From: UBA4744 sp035282865
Lineage (GTDB): Bacteria > Actinomycetota > Acidimicrobiia > Spongiisociales > UBA4744
DNA: 16,449 nt
Assembly (NCBI GenBank): GCA_035282865.1
Contig: DATEVB010000006.1
Coordinates: forward strand, 1 to 16,449
Direction: 5' to 3'
The translations under genes and the position numbers were made by a program. Under the pieces are notes generated by a model. It had not been told where the DNA came from. It worked only from the letters and a program-made list of their open reading frames with translations, and made no database searches. This document shows positions 5,934-14,290 of the stretch, piece by piece. Position 1 is the first letter of the stretch, and each line of letters starts with the position of its first letter.

Positions 5934-6872
5934 TCAAAGAGCCAGCATGTTGCGCAACGCGCCCGGACTGGCCGGATGGCGCAGTTTGGCCAGGGCCTTG
6001 GCTTCGATCTGGCGAATCCGTTCACGGGTCAACTCGAAGTGCCGGCCCACTTCATCGAGGGTACGGGGTACACCGCTGTCGAGGCCATATCGCATGACGA
6101 GTACCGTCCGTTCCCGGTCGGTCAAGCTGGCCAAAACGGTTTCGAGATCCTCTTTGCGCATGCCGAGGGCAACCGTCTCGAATGGGGCGGTGGCGTCGGT
6201 GTCTTCGATGAAGTCGCCGAGTACGGCGTCTTCATCACCGACGGGTTCGAATATGGACACTGGTTCCGGTGCCACTTTGATGGCCTCAACGACCTTCTCC
6301 ACGGAGATCGCCGAGTACTCGGCGATCTCTTCGGGCGTCGGAGGGCGACCGAGACGTTTGACCAGGTAATTCTCGGCCTGGCGCACCTGACTGATGGTGT
6401 CCATCATGTGGACCGGAACCCTGATCGTGCGGCCCTTGTCGGCGATGGCCCTGGTGATGGCTTGGCGGATCCACCAGGTGGCGTAGGTCGAGAATTTGAA
6501 TCCTTTGCGGTACTCGAACTTCTCGACCGCTCTGATCAGCCCGAGGTTGCCTTCCTGGATCAGGTCGAGCAGCGACAGGCCGGAGTTGGAGTATCGCTTG
6601 GCTATCGAAACGACGAGGCGCAGATTGGTCTGAATGAACTGGTGACGTGCCTCTCGGCCCCTGCGCACGGTAGCGAGGAGGATGCGCCGTTGAGCGTCGG
6701 TGTGGTTCCCCTTGTCGAGGTCGGCCTGGGCCTTCGCGCCTCGTTCGATGGATTTGGCGAGTTCCACTTCATCGGCGGCATTGAGCAAGCGATAAGCGCC
6801 GATCTCGTCGAGGTATTGACGGATGGGATCTTCTCTTGCTTCGGATTCCGCTGTCTTGCGGCGTGTCGCCAC
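5934..6872 (-). CDS. RNA polymerase sigma factor, SigA/SigB (RpoD-like) family
   Basis: A 312-residue sigma-70 factor with all core regions: 1.2 (DPIRQYLDEIG, 15-25), 2.1-2.4 (NLRLVVSIAKRY at 83-94, DLIQEGNLGLIRAVEKFEYR at 103-122, FSTYATWWIRQAITRAI at 127-143), 3 (RLGRPPTPEEIAEY, 173-186) and 4 with its helix-turn-helix (TLDEVGRHFELTRERIRQIE, 271-290). It lacks the long N-terminal 1.1-like extension of typical actinomycete SigA (often 450 or more residues) and is closer in size to SigB/group 2 factors, so it could be a short primary sigma or a group 2 paralogue. Start: GTG 6872 with GGAGGAG about 5 bases upstream. It lies 51 bases after the ATPase B gene in the same direction and may be partly cotranscribed. 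It converges on the whiB7-like gene, whose product type binds sigma region 4. Confidence 0.93.
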   Translation of the reverse strand: MATRRKTAESEAREDPIRQYLDEIGAYRLLNAADEVELAKSIERGAKAQADLDKGNHTDAQRRILLATVRRGREARHQFIQTNLRLVVSIAKRYSNSGLSLLDLIQEGNLGLIRAVEKFEYRKGFKFSTYATWWIRQAITRAIADKGRTIRVPVHMMDTISQVRQAENYLVKRLGRPPTPEEIAEYSAISVEKVVEAIKVAPEPVSIFEPVGDEDAVLGDFIEDTDATAPFETVALGMRKEDLETVLASLTDRERTVLVMRYGLDSGVPRTLDEVGRHFELTRERIRQIEAKALAKLRHPASPGALRNMLAL

Positions 6873-6901
6873 TCGGACTCCTCCAGACCGGTTCGAGGAT
6901 G

Positions 6902-6928
6902 GTACCTAAGACTCCGCTTGTACCTAAG
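6902..6928. repeat. GTACCTAAG direct repeat upstream of the sigma gene
   Basis: GTACCTAAG occurs at 6902-6910 and 6920-6928 (18 bases apart); on the coding strand this is CTTAGGTAC twice. The distal copy straddles the TAG stop of the ATPase B gene (6924-6926). The pair fills the only spacer between the ATPase operon and the sigma gene and could be an operator or promoter element; no certain -35/-10 pair can be assigned. Confidence 0.4.
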
Positions 6929-8351
6929 CATTAAGGTCGACGGATCGGTTCGATTTCTTGAGTGATCTGCGATACCTGGCGATGATCTCGGGGTGGATTC
7001 TCTTGAGATCTGCAACGGGGAAGGCCGAAAGCAAGTGCCAGGCCAGATCGAGGGACTCCTCGATGGTGCGATCCGATCGATCCTGACCTACAAAGGTCTT
7101 CTCGAATTCATCAGCGAAGTCGAGGTACCGGCGGTCTTCGTCGCTGAGGCTCGTCTCCCCGATGATGGCAACCAATCTCCGCAACTCCCGACCTTGGGCA
7201 TAGAAGGCGTAGACCTGATCGGCGACCTGGCGGTGATCTTCCCGGGTCTTGCCCGTGCCGATTCCTGCGTTCATCAATCTGCTCAAGCTAGGAAGAACGT
7301 CGATTGGCGGGTCTATGCCGCGCCGGTACAGCTCACGGGAGAGCACGATTTGGCCTTCAGTGATATATCCGGTCAGGTCGGGGATGGGATGGGTGATGTC
7401 ATCATCGGGCATCGACAGGATGATGAGCTGGGTCACAGAACCGGACCGACCATGGAGTCGACCGGCCCGCTCGTACAGGGTGGCCAAATCGGTGTACATG
7501 TATCCGGGGAAACCGCGCCGTCCGGGAACCTCTTCTCGAGCAGTAGCGACTTCACGGAGGGCCTCGCAGTAGTTGGTCATGTCTGTGAGGATCACCAGGA
7601 CGTGAAGGCCCTTGTGAAACCCCAAATACTCGGCCGTGGTGAGGGCCAGGCGCGGAGTGAGAAGGCGTTCGATAGTCGGGTCATCCGCCAGGTTCATGAA
7701 CAACACCGTGCGGCCCAGGCGACCGCTTTCTTCGAGGAAGCTCCGGAAGAAGCTCGCCTCGCGATGGGTGATTCCCATCGCAGCAAAGACCACGACGAAG
7801 TCCTCTCCAGTGGATCCGACCACCGTGGCTCCGGTCGCAATCTGGGCCGCAAGTGGCCCGGCGGGGAGACCGAATCCGGAGAAGATGGGCAGTTTCTGAC
7901 CCCGGACCAGGGTGTTCAGAGCGTCGATGGCCGAAACCCCGGTCTGAATGAACTCATCGGGGTAAGCGCGGACCGCCGGATTGATGGGCAGTCCATTTAT
8001 GTCCCAAAACGCCTCGGGAAAGACCGGGGGTCCCCCGTCGATCGGGTTCCCCGACCCGTCCAGCATCCTGCCCAGCATGTCCATACCGACTCCCAGACGA
8101 GCGGCTTCACCACCCAGACGGACGCGGGTGCCCTCGAGGCCGATACCGCGTGTTCCGGCGAAGACCTCGACGACAACGCGGTCGTGGTCGACTTCAAGGA
8201 CCTGGCCCCGCCGCCGCTCCCCGTCGGGGGTAATGACCTCGACAACCTCGTTGTAATGCGCGCCTGCCACACGATCGAAGAAGACGAGGGGCCCTGATGC
8301 GAAATTGACCGTCGCGTATTCGGGTATGTAGAGCTGCGGTCCTTCGGTCAT
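6924..8351 (-). CDS. atpB: V/A-type ATPase subunit B (non-catalytic nucleotide-binding)
   Basis: A 475-residue B subunit of a V/A-type rotary ATPase; it alternates with A in the A3B3 head and completes the catalytic sites. The degenerate P-loop region FSGFGLPAGPLAAQIA (157-172) lacks the Walker A GKT, as expected for B. The FPGYMYTDLATLYERAG block (281-297) and LPSLSRLMNAGIG (353-365), containing the arginine finger (about Arg358), are family hallmarks. The usual family sequence reads GSGLP near the P-loop; here it is GFGLP, and the ...GPLAAQ... variant is slightly unusual. The ATG (8351-8349) overlaps the stop of subunit A (ATGA), so the two equimolar head subunits are coupled. It is the last ATPase gene of the operon. 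Confidence 0.96.
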   Translation of the reverse strand: MTEGPQLYIPEYATVNFASGPLVFFDRVAGAHYNEVVEVITPDGERRRGQVLEVDHDRVVVEVFAGTRGIGLEGTRVRLGGEAARLGVGMDMLGRMLDGSGNPIDGGPPVFPEAFWDINGLPINPAVRAYPDEFIQTGVSAIDALNTLVRGQKLPIFSGFGLPAGPLAAQIATGATVVGSTGEDFVVVFAAMGITHREASFFRSFLEESGRLGRTVLFMNLADDPTIERLLTPRLALTTAEYLGFHKGLHVLVILTDMTNYCEALREVATAREEVPGRRGFPGYMYTDLATLYERAGRLHGRSGSVTQLIILSMPDDDITHPIPDLTGYITEGQIVLSRELYRRGIDPPIDVLPSLSRLMNAGIGTGKTREDHRQVADQVYAFYAQGRELRRLVAIIGETSLSDEDRRYLDFADEFEKTFVGQDRSDRTIEESLDLAWHLLSAFPVADLKRIHPEIIARYRRSLKKSNRSVDLNA

Positions 8352-10102
8352 AGCCCGGCCAACTCTCTATCGATTCGTCTCATGAGGGCGTCGGCTCGCT
8401 CGACCGTCTCCGCCGGGAGCCAGTAGCGCATCCGGGCAACCTCCTCCATGGCGCCAAGCGACACGACGTGCTCGATGCCCACCTCCCGGTCGACGGCGTC
8501 ACGCATCCCTCCGGCTGCATGGCGTATCACCTTCAGCATCCAGTACTGTTTCTCCGGCGGGCAGAAGGCGTCGATGTCGTCGTATGCCGACTGCTGGAGG
8601 AAATCCTCGCGGAGCATCCGCCCCACCTGGAAGACCACGCGCTCGCCGGCAGCCAGCACATCGGCGCCGAGCAGCCGCACGATGTTTTGGAGGTCTTCTT
8701 CCTCGCCGAGCATCTGTTGCGCCCAGCTGCGTTGGTCCGCCCAGTCGCCGGCAACATGATTGTTGAACCAGGCTCCCAGATCGTAAAGGGTATAGCTCCG
8801 GGTCCAATGGATAGCCGGGAAGTGACGGCGGCGGGCCAGGTTGGTGTCGAGCGCCCAGAACGTTCCGGCCAGTCGCAAGCTGTATTGCGTGACGGGCTCT
8901 GAGAAGTCGCCTCCCGGCGGAGAGACCGCGCCGATCACGGTCACGGACCCCTCCCGCGTTTCGCTTCCCAGGCACTCGACGGTTCCGGCTCGCTCGTAGA
9001 ATTCCGCCAGCCGGGAGGGCAGGTAAGCCGGGTATCCCTCTTCCCCGGGCATCTCTTCCAGGCGGCTGGATACCTCTCGCAATGCCTCACCCCAGCGGCT
9101 GGTGCTGTCGGCCATCAGCGCCACGTGATAACCCTGATCCCGGTAGTACTCGGCGATGGTTATCCCTGTGTAGATCGAGGCTTCGCGGGCGGCGACCGGC
9201 ATGTTGGACGTATTGGCGATCAGGATGGTCCGGTCCATCAAGGAGATCGCGGTGCGAGGATCGATCAACTTCGGGAAATCCTGCAACACCTCAGCGAGTT
9301 CGTTGCCGCGCTCGCCACATCCGATGTAGACGATGACATCTGCCTCCGCCCATTTAGCCAGCGCTTGCTCTTGCACCGTTTTTCCGGTCCCGAAACCGCC
9401 CGGGATCGTCGCACTTCCTCCTCGGGCGATGGGGAACAGGGTGTCGATCACACGCTGGCCGGTGACGAGTGGAGCCATCGGCTCGAGCCGTCTGGTGAAT
9501 GGTCGCGGTTTGCGAACCGGCCATGTTGAGATCATCGGGTGAGGAGAGCCGTCGATGAAAGCGACGGGGTCTTCCAGGCGAACTGCGTCTTTCGCTACTC
9601 CGGTGACGGTACCTCCCCGTCCTGGCGCGACCAGGACGCGATGTTCGATTGCGCGGGTCTCCTGGAGGGTGCCCAGCACGTCACCCGCGGCAACCCGATC
9701 CCCTACCGTGACCCGCGGCCGGAACTCCCACAGGCGTTCCCGGTTGAGTGTCGCTACGGCCACTCCCCGGCTGAGAAACGCCTCCCCGTTGGGGTTGTCG
9801 CCGACGGCTGCCAGCGTGGCAAGGGGCCGTTGAATGCCGTCGAACGTGTTGGTCAGCAATCCGGGCCCGAGTTCGACCTCGAGCGGACGGCCGGTATCCA
9901 CCACCTGAGAGCCGACCTGCAACCCGGACGTGTCTTCGTACACCTGAATGATGGCTTCGTTGTCTTCAAGCCGGATGACTTCGCCGATGAGCCGGCGGTT
10001 GCCTACCCGCACGACGTTGTAGAGGAGGGTGTCCTTCAGGCCTCGTGCTGCCACCACGGGGCCGGCCACCCGCACCACATGCCCTGGCGAGGTGGCGGTC
10101 AC
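8348..10102 (-). CDS. atpA: V/A-type ATPase subunit A (catalytic)
   Basis: The 584-residue catalytic A subunit, which binds and hydrolyses or synthesises ATP in the A3B3 head. Walker A reads GGFGTGKT (235-242; Lys241, Thr242); the catalytic glutamate lies in GERGNE (263-268). The region at about 110-190, between the N-terminal barrel and the ATPase core, is the insertion (non-homologous region) that distinguishes V/A-type A from F-type beta. MADSTSRWGEALREVS and GYPAYLPSRLAEFYERAG follow. Length equals that of Thermus and archaeal A subunits. The P-loop has Thr where Thermus has Ser (GSGKT), a conservative change. GTG start (10102-10100) overlaps the stop of subunit F (GTGA). Confidence 0.97.
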   Translation of the reverse strand: MTATSPGHVVRVAGPVVAARGLKDTLLYNVVRVGNRRLIGEVIRLEDNEAIIQVYEDTSGLQVGSQVVDTGRPLEVELGPGLLTNTFDGIQRPLATLAAVGDNPNGEAFLSRGVAVATLNRERLWEFRPRVTVGDRVAAGDVLGTLQETRAIEHRVLVAPGRGGTVTGVAKDAVRLEDPVAFIDGSPHPMISTWPVRKPRPFTRRLEPMAPLVTGQRVIDTLFPIARGGSATIPGGFGTGKTVQEQALAKWAEADVIVYIGCGERGNELAEVLQDFPKLIDPRTAISLMDRTILIANTSNMPVAAREASIYTGITIAEYYRDQGYHVALMADSTSRWGEALREVSSRLEEMPGEEGYPAYLPSRLAEFYERAGTVECLGSETREGSVTVIGAVSPPGGDFSEPVTQYSLRLAGTFWALDTNLARRRHFPAIHWTRSYTLYDLGAWFNNHVAGDWADQRSWAQQMLGEEEDLQNIVRLLGADVLAAGERVVFQVGRMLREDFLQQSAYDDIDAFCPPEKQYWMLKVIRHAAGGMRDAVDREVGIEHVVSLGAMEEVARMRYWLPAETVERADALMRRIDRELAGL

Positions 10103-10449
10103 TGGTCATCTCCTTCGAACACGATGTGGTACCCGACTGCCCGCTGGAGGAGGGATGCGATGCGGGCTCGGCGGGCCGAAGGTCCTTCATCCTCGAGTCC
10201 ATCCGGCAGGGGAACGACTACCGGACTGACCGACGATTCGAGCCTGAGTCGGAAACCGGGGTCGATGCTCTCGAAAAAAGGTCGATGCACGGAGATCACG
10301 CCACGCTGTCCTTGTGCCAACAAAGCGTGGATGGCCTCTTCTGCCTCTTCGGGGCTGGTTACCACCCTGATATCGACCCCGGCCAGACGAAACCCTGCTT
10401 CCAGGGCGGGAGTCGTCAAAATGATCAATCTGGCGTCGGGCTCGCTCAT
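10099..10449 (-). CDS. atpF: V/A-type ATPase subunit F
   Basis: A 116-residue F subunit, a small Rossmann-like protein of the central shaft that binds subunit D. The family pattern is visible: a strand LIILTTPALEAGFRLAGVDI (near 8-27), EEAEEAIHALLAQGQRGVISV, and a C-terminal helical part that reaches into the head. The start is ATG 10449, overlapping the C-subunit stop (ATGA at 10449-10446); an in-frame start at 10491 would only add residues from within the C gene. Sequence conservation in this family is low, so the assignment leans on position between C and A, size and fold pattern. Confidence 0.85.
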   Translation of the reverse strand: MSEPDARLIILTTPALEAGFRLAGVDIRVVTSPEEAEEAIHALLAQGQRGVISVHRPFFESIDPGFRLRLESSVSPVVVPLPDGLEDEGPSARRARIASLLQRAVGYHIVFEGDDQ

Positions 10450-11543
10450 TGCGTAACAACCAACTGGTCTTCGATGGTAATGGGATCCCATCCGGCCGCG
10501 ATTGCGCGGCCGATCAGACGGAGATTTCGGATTTCGGTTTCTTTGGCACGGATGTAGGCGATCGGAACGGCGAAACTCAACGGATCACCACGGCCGAAGA
10601 GCCCGACGGCGTTCGTGGTAGAAGCCAGGTCGAGGGCCTCGCTCAGGTGAACCAAGTTGCCGTGCCGCGTCCAGTCATCCATTGCCTCCAACCAGTGGCG
10701 GGAGAGCCCACCTGAGGTGAGATCGGCTACCAGGCGCTGCGCATCGTCCTCGTGCCAAGCCCGGTCGAGCGTGGTGGACGTGAGGCGTCCGGCCGGGAGA
10801 AACTGTTGCTGCGGCTCTGAAAGTTCCCAGTCTCCCTCGCCGGAAAGGCGGGCCTCCCGGAGCCGCAATGCAGTGAGCAGATTGATCAGGTCGATCTCGC
10901 TGCGCATGAAGGATTCGAGGTCCGGGTCGATGGCATGGCCGCTGATGGAGTCCATCGTTGTCAAGGCTTCATCGACGTGCGATGCGAAGGCATGGTCGAC
11001 GGCACATTCCAGCACGAGCGGATCGGCCGTCTTCTCGTAGGCGGGTCGTGCTTCGAGCAACTCCCGGGCGGTGGCCGGCGACGGAATGCCCCAGATTTGG
11101 ATGAGGTCGAGGGTGGCGCGGACTCCCGATTGGCCGGCCAGCTCGTTGAGGTCGGTCTCATCCAATGAACCGGCCGCGACGAGGAGCGGGCGTATCTCTT
11201 CGGCCGGAGCCAGGCGAGCCTGCCCGCGGAGAATGGTACGCAGATTGTGAAGGTCCCAACGTTGGAGGATCAGATCGATTCCTTGCCGTTCCGGATCGGA
11301 ATAGAAGCCGCGAATCTCGCGGAAGTCGCGGGTGAGGTTCAGCCGGAGCGCTTCATCGAGTATGCGTAGCTCCCGAAATCGGGGGAGGGTCACCGTCAGA
11401 TCGGGTCCGTATGGTGTGTCGGCCAGTGCGCCGAAGAAGGCTTCGAGGGTTTCGGCGCGGGAGAGGTCCTGATAGTCCCGGCTCCGCAACAGCTTCGATT
11501 TCCTTGCCCGCAGCCGGGTGTTGCCATATTCGAAACCCGTCAC
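10446..11543 (-). CDS. atpC: V/A-type ATPase subunit C (d-like, central stalk adaptor)
   Basis: A 365-residue, mostly helical protein of the V-ATPase C/AC39/d family, the funnel-shaped adaptor that seats the D/F shaft on the c-ring. Typical features: an N-terminal YGNTRLRARKSKLL (6-19), then LRFREL-like repeats, DLHNLRTILRG (about 137-147) and a C-terminal PIAYIRAKETEIRNLRLIGRAI (about 330-351), which closely match family signatures. The family shows three repeated helical units. Starts at GTG 11543, overlapping the stop of the E gene (GTGA). Confidence 0.9.
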   Translation of the reverse strand: MTGFEYGNTRLRARKSKLLRSRDYQDLSRAETLEAFFGALADTPYGPDLTVTLPRFRELRILDEALRLNLTRDFREIRGFYSDPERQGIDLILQRWDLHNLRTILRGQARLAPAEEIRPLLVAAGSLDETDLNELAGQSGVRATLDLIQIWGIPSPATARELLEARPAYEKTADPLVLECAVDHAFASHVDEALTTMDSISGHAIDPDLESFMRSEIDLINLLTALRLREARLSGEGDWELSEPQQQFLPAGRLTSTTLDRAWHEDDAQRLVADLTSGGLSRHWLEAMDDWTRHGNLVHLSEALDLASTTNAVGLFGRGDPLSFAVPIAYIRAKETEIRNLRLIGRAIAAGWDPITIEDQLVVTQ

Positions 11544-12130
11544 TCGTGGCCTCCGGTGATAGGTGGAATCAAGCGGGCGACGGCCAGCCGGAGGTGCGGT
11601 TCCGCACGTTCCAGGCGAGCCTCAATCGTATTGAGTACCCGCCGACCATCCTCGGTCCACAGCTCGACACCGCCCCAGGTCGATAGAGAGGCTTCGACCG
11701 TCAGGAGCGGATCGCGATCGGCGGCTAGTTTGGCCAGCTGCCCGTCTTCGGGATCGACCCGCAAGATCTGTCCGGCGGGCAGGGCTTGTCGTGACTCTTC
11801 GACCAGGTCGGCGAAGACCTCCGGGTAGCGTTCGATGAATCGGATAGACGCGAGTTGCTCGTTCACCTCGGTGAGGACCGATTGATAGACGGCTTCGCGG
11901 GATTGGCGCAGCCGCCTGCTCACCTCGAGCCGCGCCCGATTTCGGATCACGCGGGCTGCATCGGCGGTTTCCTCGTCTCGGGCGGTGGAGACCTCCAGCC
12001 GGCGCTGCTCGGCCGCTTCGGCACCTTGGGACAGTATGGCCTCAATCTCGCGTTCGGCCTTGCCGCGCAGCCGGGCAGCTTCGGCGGTCGCCTCGGCGTG
12101 AATCGCATCGAGAATGTCGTTCAGTGCCAT
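11540..12130 (-). CDS. atpE: V/A-type ATPase subunit E (peripheral stalk)
   Basis: A 196-residue E subunit: a long charged N-terminal coiled coil (about 1-110, rich in Ala, Glu and Arg), then a globular C-terminal domain (DPEDGQLAKLAADRDPLLTVEASLS... GGVELWTEDGRRVLNTIEARLE) that caps the stalk on the A3B3 head. With the G/H subunit it forms the right-handed peripheral stalks that hold the stator. The GGV-x-x...D-x-x-NT-x-E-x-R-L pattern is typical of the family. ATG 12130 overlaps the last base of the K stop (TGATG). Confidence 0.9.
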   Translation of the reverse strand: MALNDILDAIHAEATAEAARLRGKAEREIEAILSQGAEAAEQRRLEVSTARDEETADAARVIRNRARLEVSRRLRQSREAVYQSVLTEVNEQLASIRFIERYPEVFADLVEESRQALPAGQILRVDPEDGQLAKLAADRDPLLTVEASLSTWGGVELWTEDGRRVLNTIEARLERAEPHLRLAVARLIPPITGGHE

Positions 12131-12351
12131 CAGCTGGGCAACAGCATTATCACCATGGCAGCCACCGCGAATCCAAGGATGACCAATGTCTCGGGTAGGG
12201 CGATGAGAAGGATGACGCGGCCCAAGAGCTCGGGCTTTTCGACGATCGCCCCAATTCCTGCCGATCCGATTCGTGCCTGGGCGATTCCGGTGGCAATGGC
12301 GCCCAGACCGACGGCCAGCCCTGCTCCGATGGCGATGAGGCCTGTTTCCAT
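12130..12351 (-). CDS. atpK: V/A-type ATPase subunit K (c-ring proteolipid)
   Basis: A 73-residue proteolipid with two membrane helices, the subunit whose ring turns as ions pass. Helix 1 (about 4-30) is rich in Gly and Ala and ends in IAQARIGSAGIGA; the loop contains EKPE; helix 2 holds the ion-binding carboxylate in ALPETLVILGF (Glu about 53). The AQARIG and LPETLVI strings closely resemble the Thermus thermophilus proteolipid, a proton-driven enzyme. Unlike that protein it has no N-terminal signal sequence, and unlike the enterococcal type it is a single hairpin. The start is ATG 12351, preceded by AAAGGAA and a 13-base spacer after the I stop; a longer frame to 12522 lies inside the I gene. 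Confidence 0.93.
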   Translation of the reverse strand: METGLIAIGAGLAVGLGAIATGIAQARIGSAGIGAIVEKPELLGRVILLIALPETLVILGFAVAAMVIMLLPS

Positions 12352-12364
12352 ATTGGTTCCTTTC

Positions 12365-14287
12365 TCACACGGACGGCGTGTGGGATGGCGTAACGGTGGG
12401 CGTTCCGAAGGGCCGGAACGCCCGGCCGCCGCTTTCGTAGAACGTGGCAAAGAATTCGACATAATGCAGACGTAAAGCCTGGATCGTGGGGCTGAAGGTG
12501 CCGAGGGCGAGGTTGAGGGCATGAACGAGCGATGCGACGATCACTCCAACCCATATCGGGCCTGCCGCGCCGAGCTCGTTCGCCACTCTGGCCAGATACA
12601 CGGAGGCAAGTCCAATGGCGGCAAGACGTAGGTACGAGAGGACGTTGCCGACGGTGGAGATCATCTCCAGGGGGCCGAGCAAGAGGCCCAGCGGGCCCTG
12701 GACGTACATGAGACCCACCAGACCGAGAACGACGGTGGCTACAGCCGGAGTCAGGACTCCGGCCGGTAACTGGCCGGAGGCCATGCCGGCCAGCAGGAAG
12801 AGTCCGACCAGGGTCGCCAGTTTGCCAGTTCGCTCAATCAACTCGCTCCGTTTCTTCGATCGGACCGCTGCCCATATTCCCAGCACCAAACCGAGCGTCA
12901 TGTGGATGGCTCCAACCGCGAGGGCAAAGAGGAGCAGGGGTTGGACGGCCTCTTCGCGATTGATCCAGATGGGGGTCAGGCCGAAGACCTGATGCCCGAG
13001 ACTGCCGAGGAATTCTCCGTAGATCGCTCCCCATATCACGGACCAGATCGAGCTGTAGACGAGTACCCGGGCGAGGTCATGCATGGCCGGTGACCGAGCT
13101 CCGAAGCGCCGGCCTGCCCATAGCGAGAGGGCCAGGACGATGAGGCCGTAGGCGATGTCGCCGAGCATCATCCCGAAGAACAGAGGCAAGAATACGAACA
13201 TCAGCCGGGTTGGGTCGAGGGTGCCGTACGAGGGGAGGGACAGCAGCCGCACGAAGAGTTCGAACGGTCGGGCTGGTGATGGATTTCGCAACAAGACCGG
13301 AGGTTCTTCGTCGGACTCGACGGTGATCTGGTCCATCACCACCTGAGGGCCTACGTCGGCTTCCAAAGCCGATCGGAGGGCGTCCAGATCGGGCTCCGGT
13401 ACCCAACCTACGGCCACGAAGACATGGCGGGTGGTTCCGATGCTGCGGACGGCTTCGAGTTGACTGAGGCGGGCGTCGATGAAGGACCGCGTTGCCCACC
13501 AACCCCGGCGCGGCTCAACCAGGTCGTTGATGGCTCGCTGCACTTGGTGTACTTCCGCCGGGACCGCATCGATACGTCTTTCCATCGAGGCAAGGGCTTG
13601 TCGGAATGGGATCCCTTCAAAGCGTTCCGGCAGCCTGACGCGAGTTACCTGCACGCGACCCAGCAGGGCATACACCTTGTCGGCGGTCTGGCGCGGGAAG
13701 ACGAGGATGGCCCCGATGGTGTCCGGGTCGACCTGAGCCGTGATGATGTCGAATAGGTTCCCGGCGGCGGACCTCATCTCGGCATTCAGGTCGCCGAGCA
13801 CGCCGGAGTGGCGGCTCTCGATCAGCAGCGCGGCCGTCTCATATCCGCCCAGTTGGGTGAGCTCGGGGACCAGCGGCAGCAGGCGGCGGAGTGTTGCGAC
13901 GTAGCGGGGGAGCGCCTGTTGCTCTGCTCGCAGGTCGTCGAGCCGTTGGGTGAGCTGCTCGAGCGTTGGGCCCAGCTCCTCCAGGTCCGCCCGAAGGTCC
14001 CGCAGATCGGTCGATCGACTTCGCACTGGTCGATCGATTTCGGACTGGTGGCCTGGTTCGGGCATGGGAACCATCCTGAGGATGGCGTCGAGCCGTGCAC
14101 GCAGATACCGGAGCTCCTCCAGCTCCCTCAGTTGCTTCTCATCCACGGTAAGAGGGGGAAGCCGCACTCCAGGGGTCGAAGTCACGTCGAGCAGCTGCAT
14201 GGTTCGGAGCCGGTGCAGCAGTTCGAGGGTGTCGTCGAGGCGGTCGCGGTGACCGATGATCTCCACCTTTGCCATGGGTACCAGCAT
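12365..14287 (-). CDS. atpI: V/A-type ATPase subunit I (a-like stator, ion channel)
   Basis: A 640-residue I/a subunit. Residues 1-330 form a soluble arm with long coiled coils (about 50-140 and 230-285) that contacts the peripheral stalks; residues 360-620 hold about eight membrane segments carrying the ion half-channels. FLPLFFGMMLGDIAYGL (366-382) is a family signature. The arginines needed for ion transfer are visible in SYLRLAAIGLA (Arg554) and QALRLHYVEFFATFY (Arg606). Length matches Thermus and archaeal I subunits. The start is ATG 14287, with GGGAGG 8 bases upstream and 3 bases after the G/H stop; ATG 14275 is possible but has no comparable site. The last 15 residues (TPTVTPSHTPSV) form a Thr/Pro tail. 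Confidence 0.95.
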   Translation of the reverse strand: MLVPMAKVEIIGHRDRLDDTLELLHRLRTMQLLDVTSTPGVRLPPLTVDEKQLRELEELRYLRARLDAILRMVPMPEPGHQSEIDRPVRSRSTDLRDLRADLEELGPTLEQLTQRLDDLRAEQQALPRYVATLRRLLPLVPELTQLGGYETAALLIESRHSGVLGDLNAEMRSAAGNLFDIITAQVDPDTIGAILVFPRQTADKVYALLGRVQVTRVRLPERFEGIPFRQALASMERRIDAVPAEVHQVQRAINDLVEPRRGWWATRSFIDARLSQLEAVRSIGTTRHVFVAVGWVPEPDLDALRSALEADVGPQVVMDQITVESDEEPPVLLRNPSPARPFELFVRLLSLPSYGTLDPTRLMFVFLPLFFGMMLGDIAYGLIVLALSLWAGRRFGARSPAMHDLARVLVYSSIWSVIWGAIYGEFLGSLGHQVFGLTPIWINREEAVQPLLLFALAVGAIHMTLGLVLGIWAAVRSKKRSELIERTGKLATLVGLFLLAGMASGQLPAGVLTPAVATVVLGLVGLMYVQGPLGLLLGPLEMISTVGNVLSYLRLAAIGLASVYLARVANELGAAGPIWVGVIVASLVHALNLALGTFSPTIQALRLHYVEFFATFYESGGRAFRPFGTPTVTPSHTPSV

Positions 14288-14290
14288 CGA

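Noticed and set aside
6993..8297. 434-codon open frame antisense to ATPase subunit B, and 354 codons (5901-6965) antisense to the sigma gene
   Set aside because: Both lie wholly or mostly opposite strongly conserved genes, have no recognisable domain and no convincing ribosome site; long antisense frames are common in GC-rich coding DNA.
12352..12522. 57-residue N-terminal extension of the c subunit
   Set aside because: It lies within the end of the I gene, is basic and non-hydrophobic, and the ATG at 12351 has its own ribosome site.
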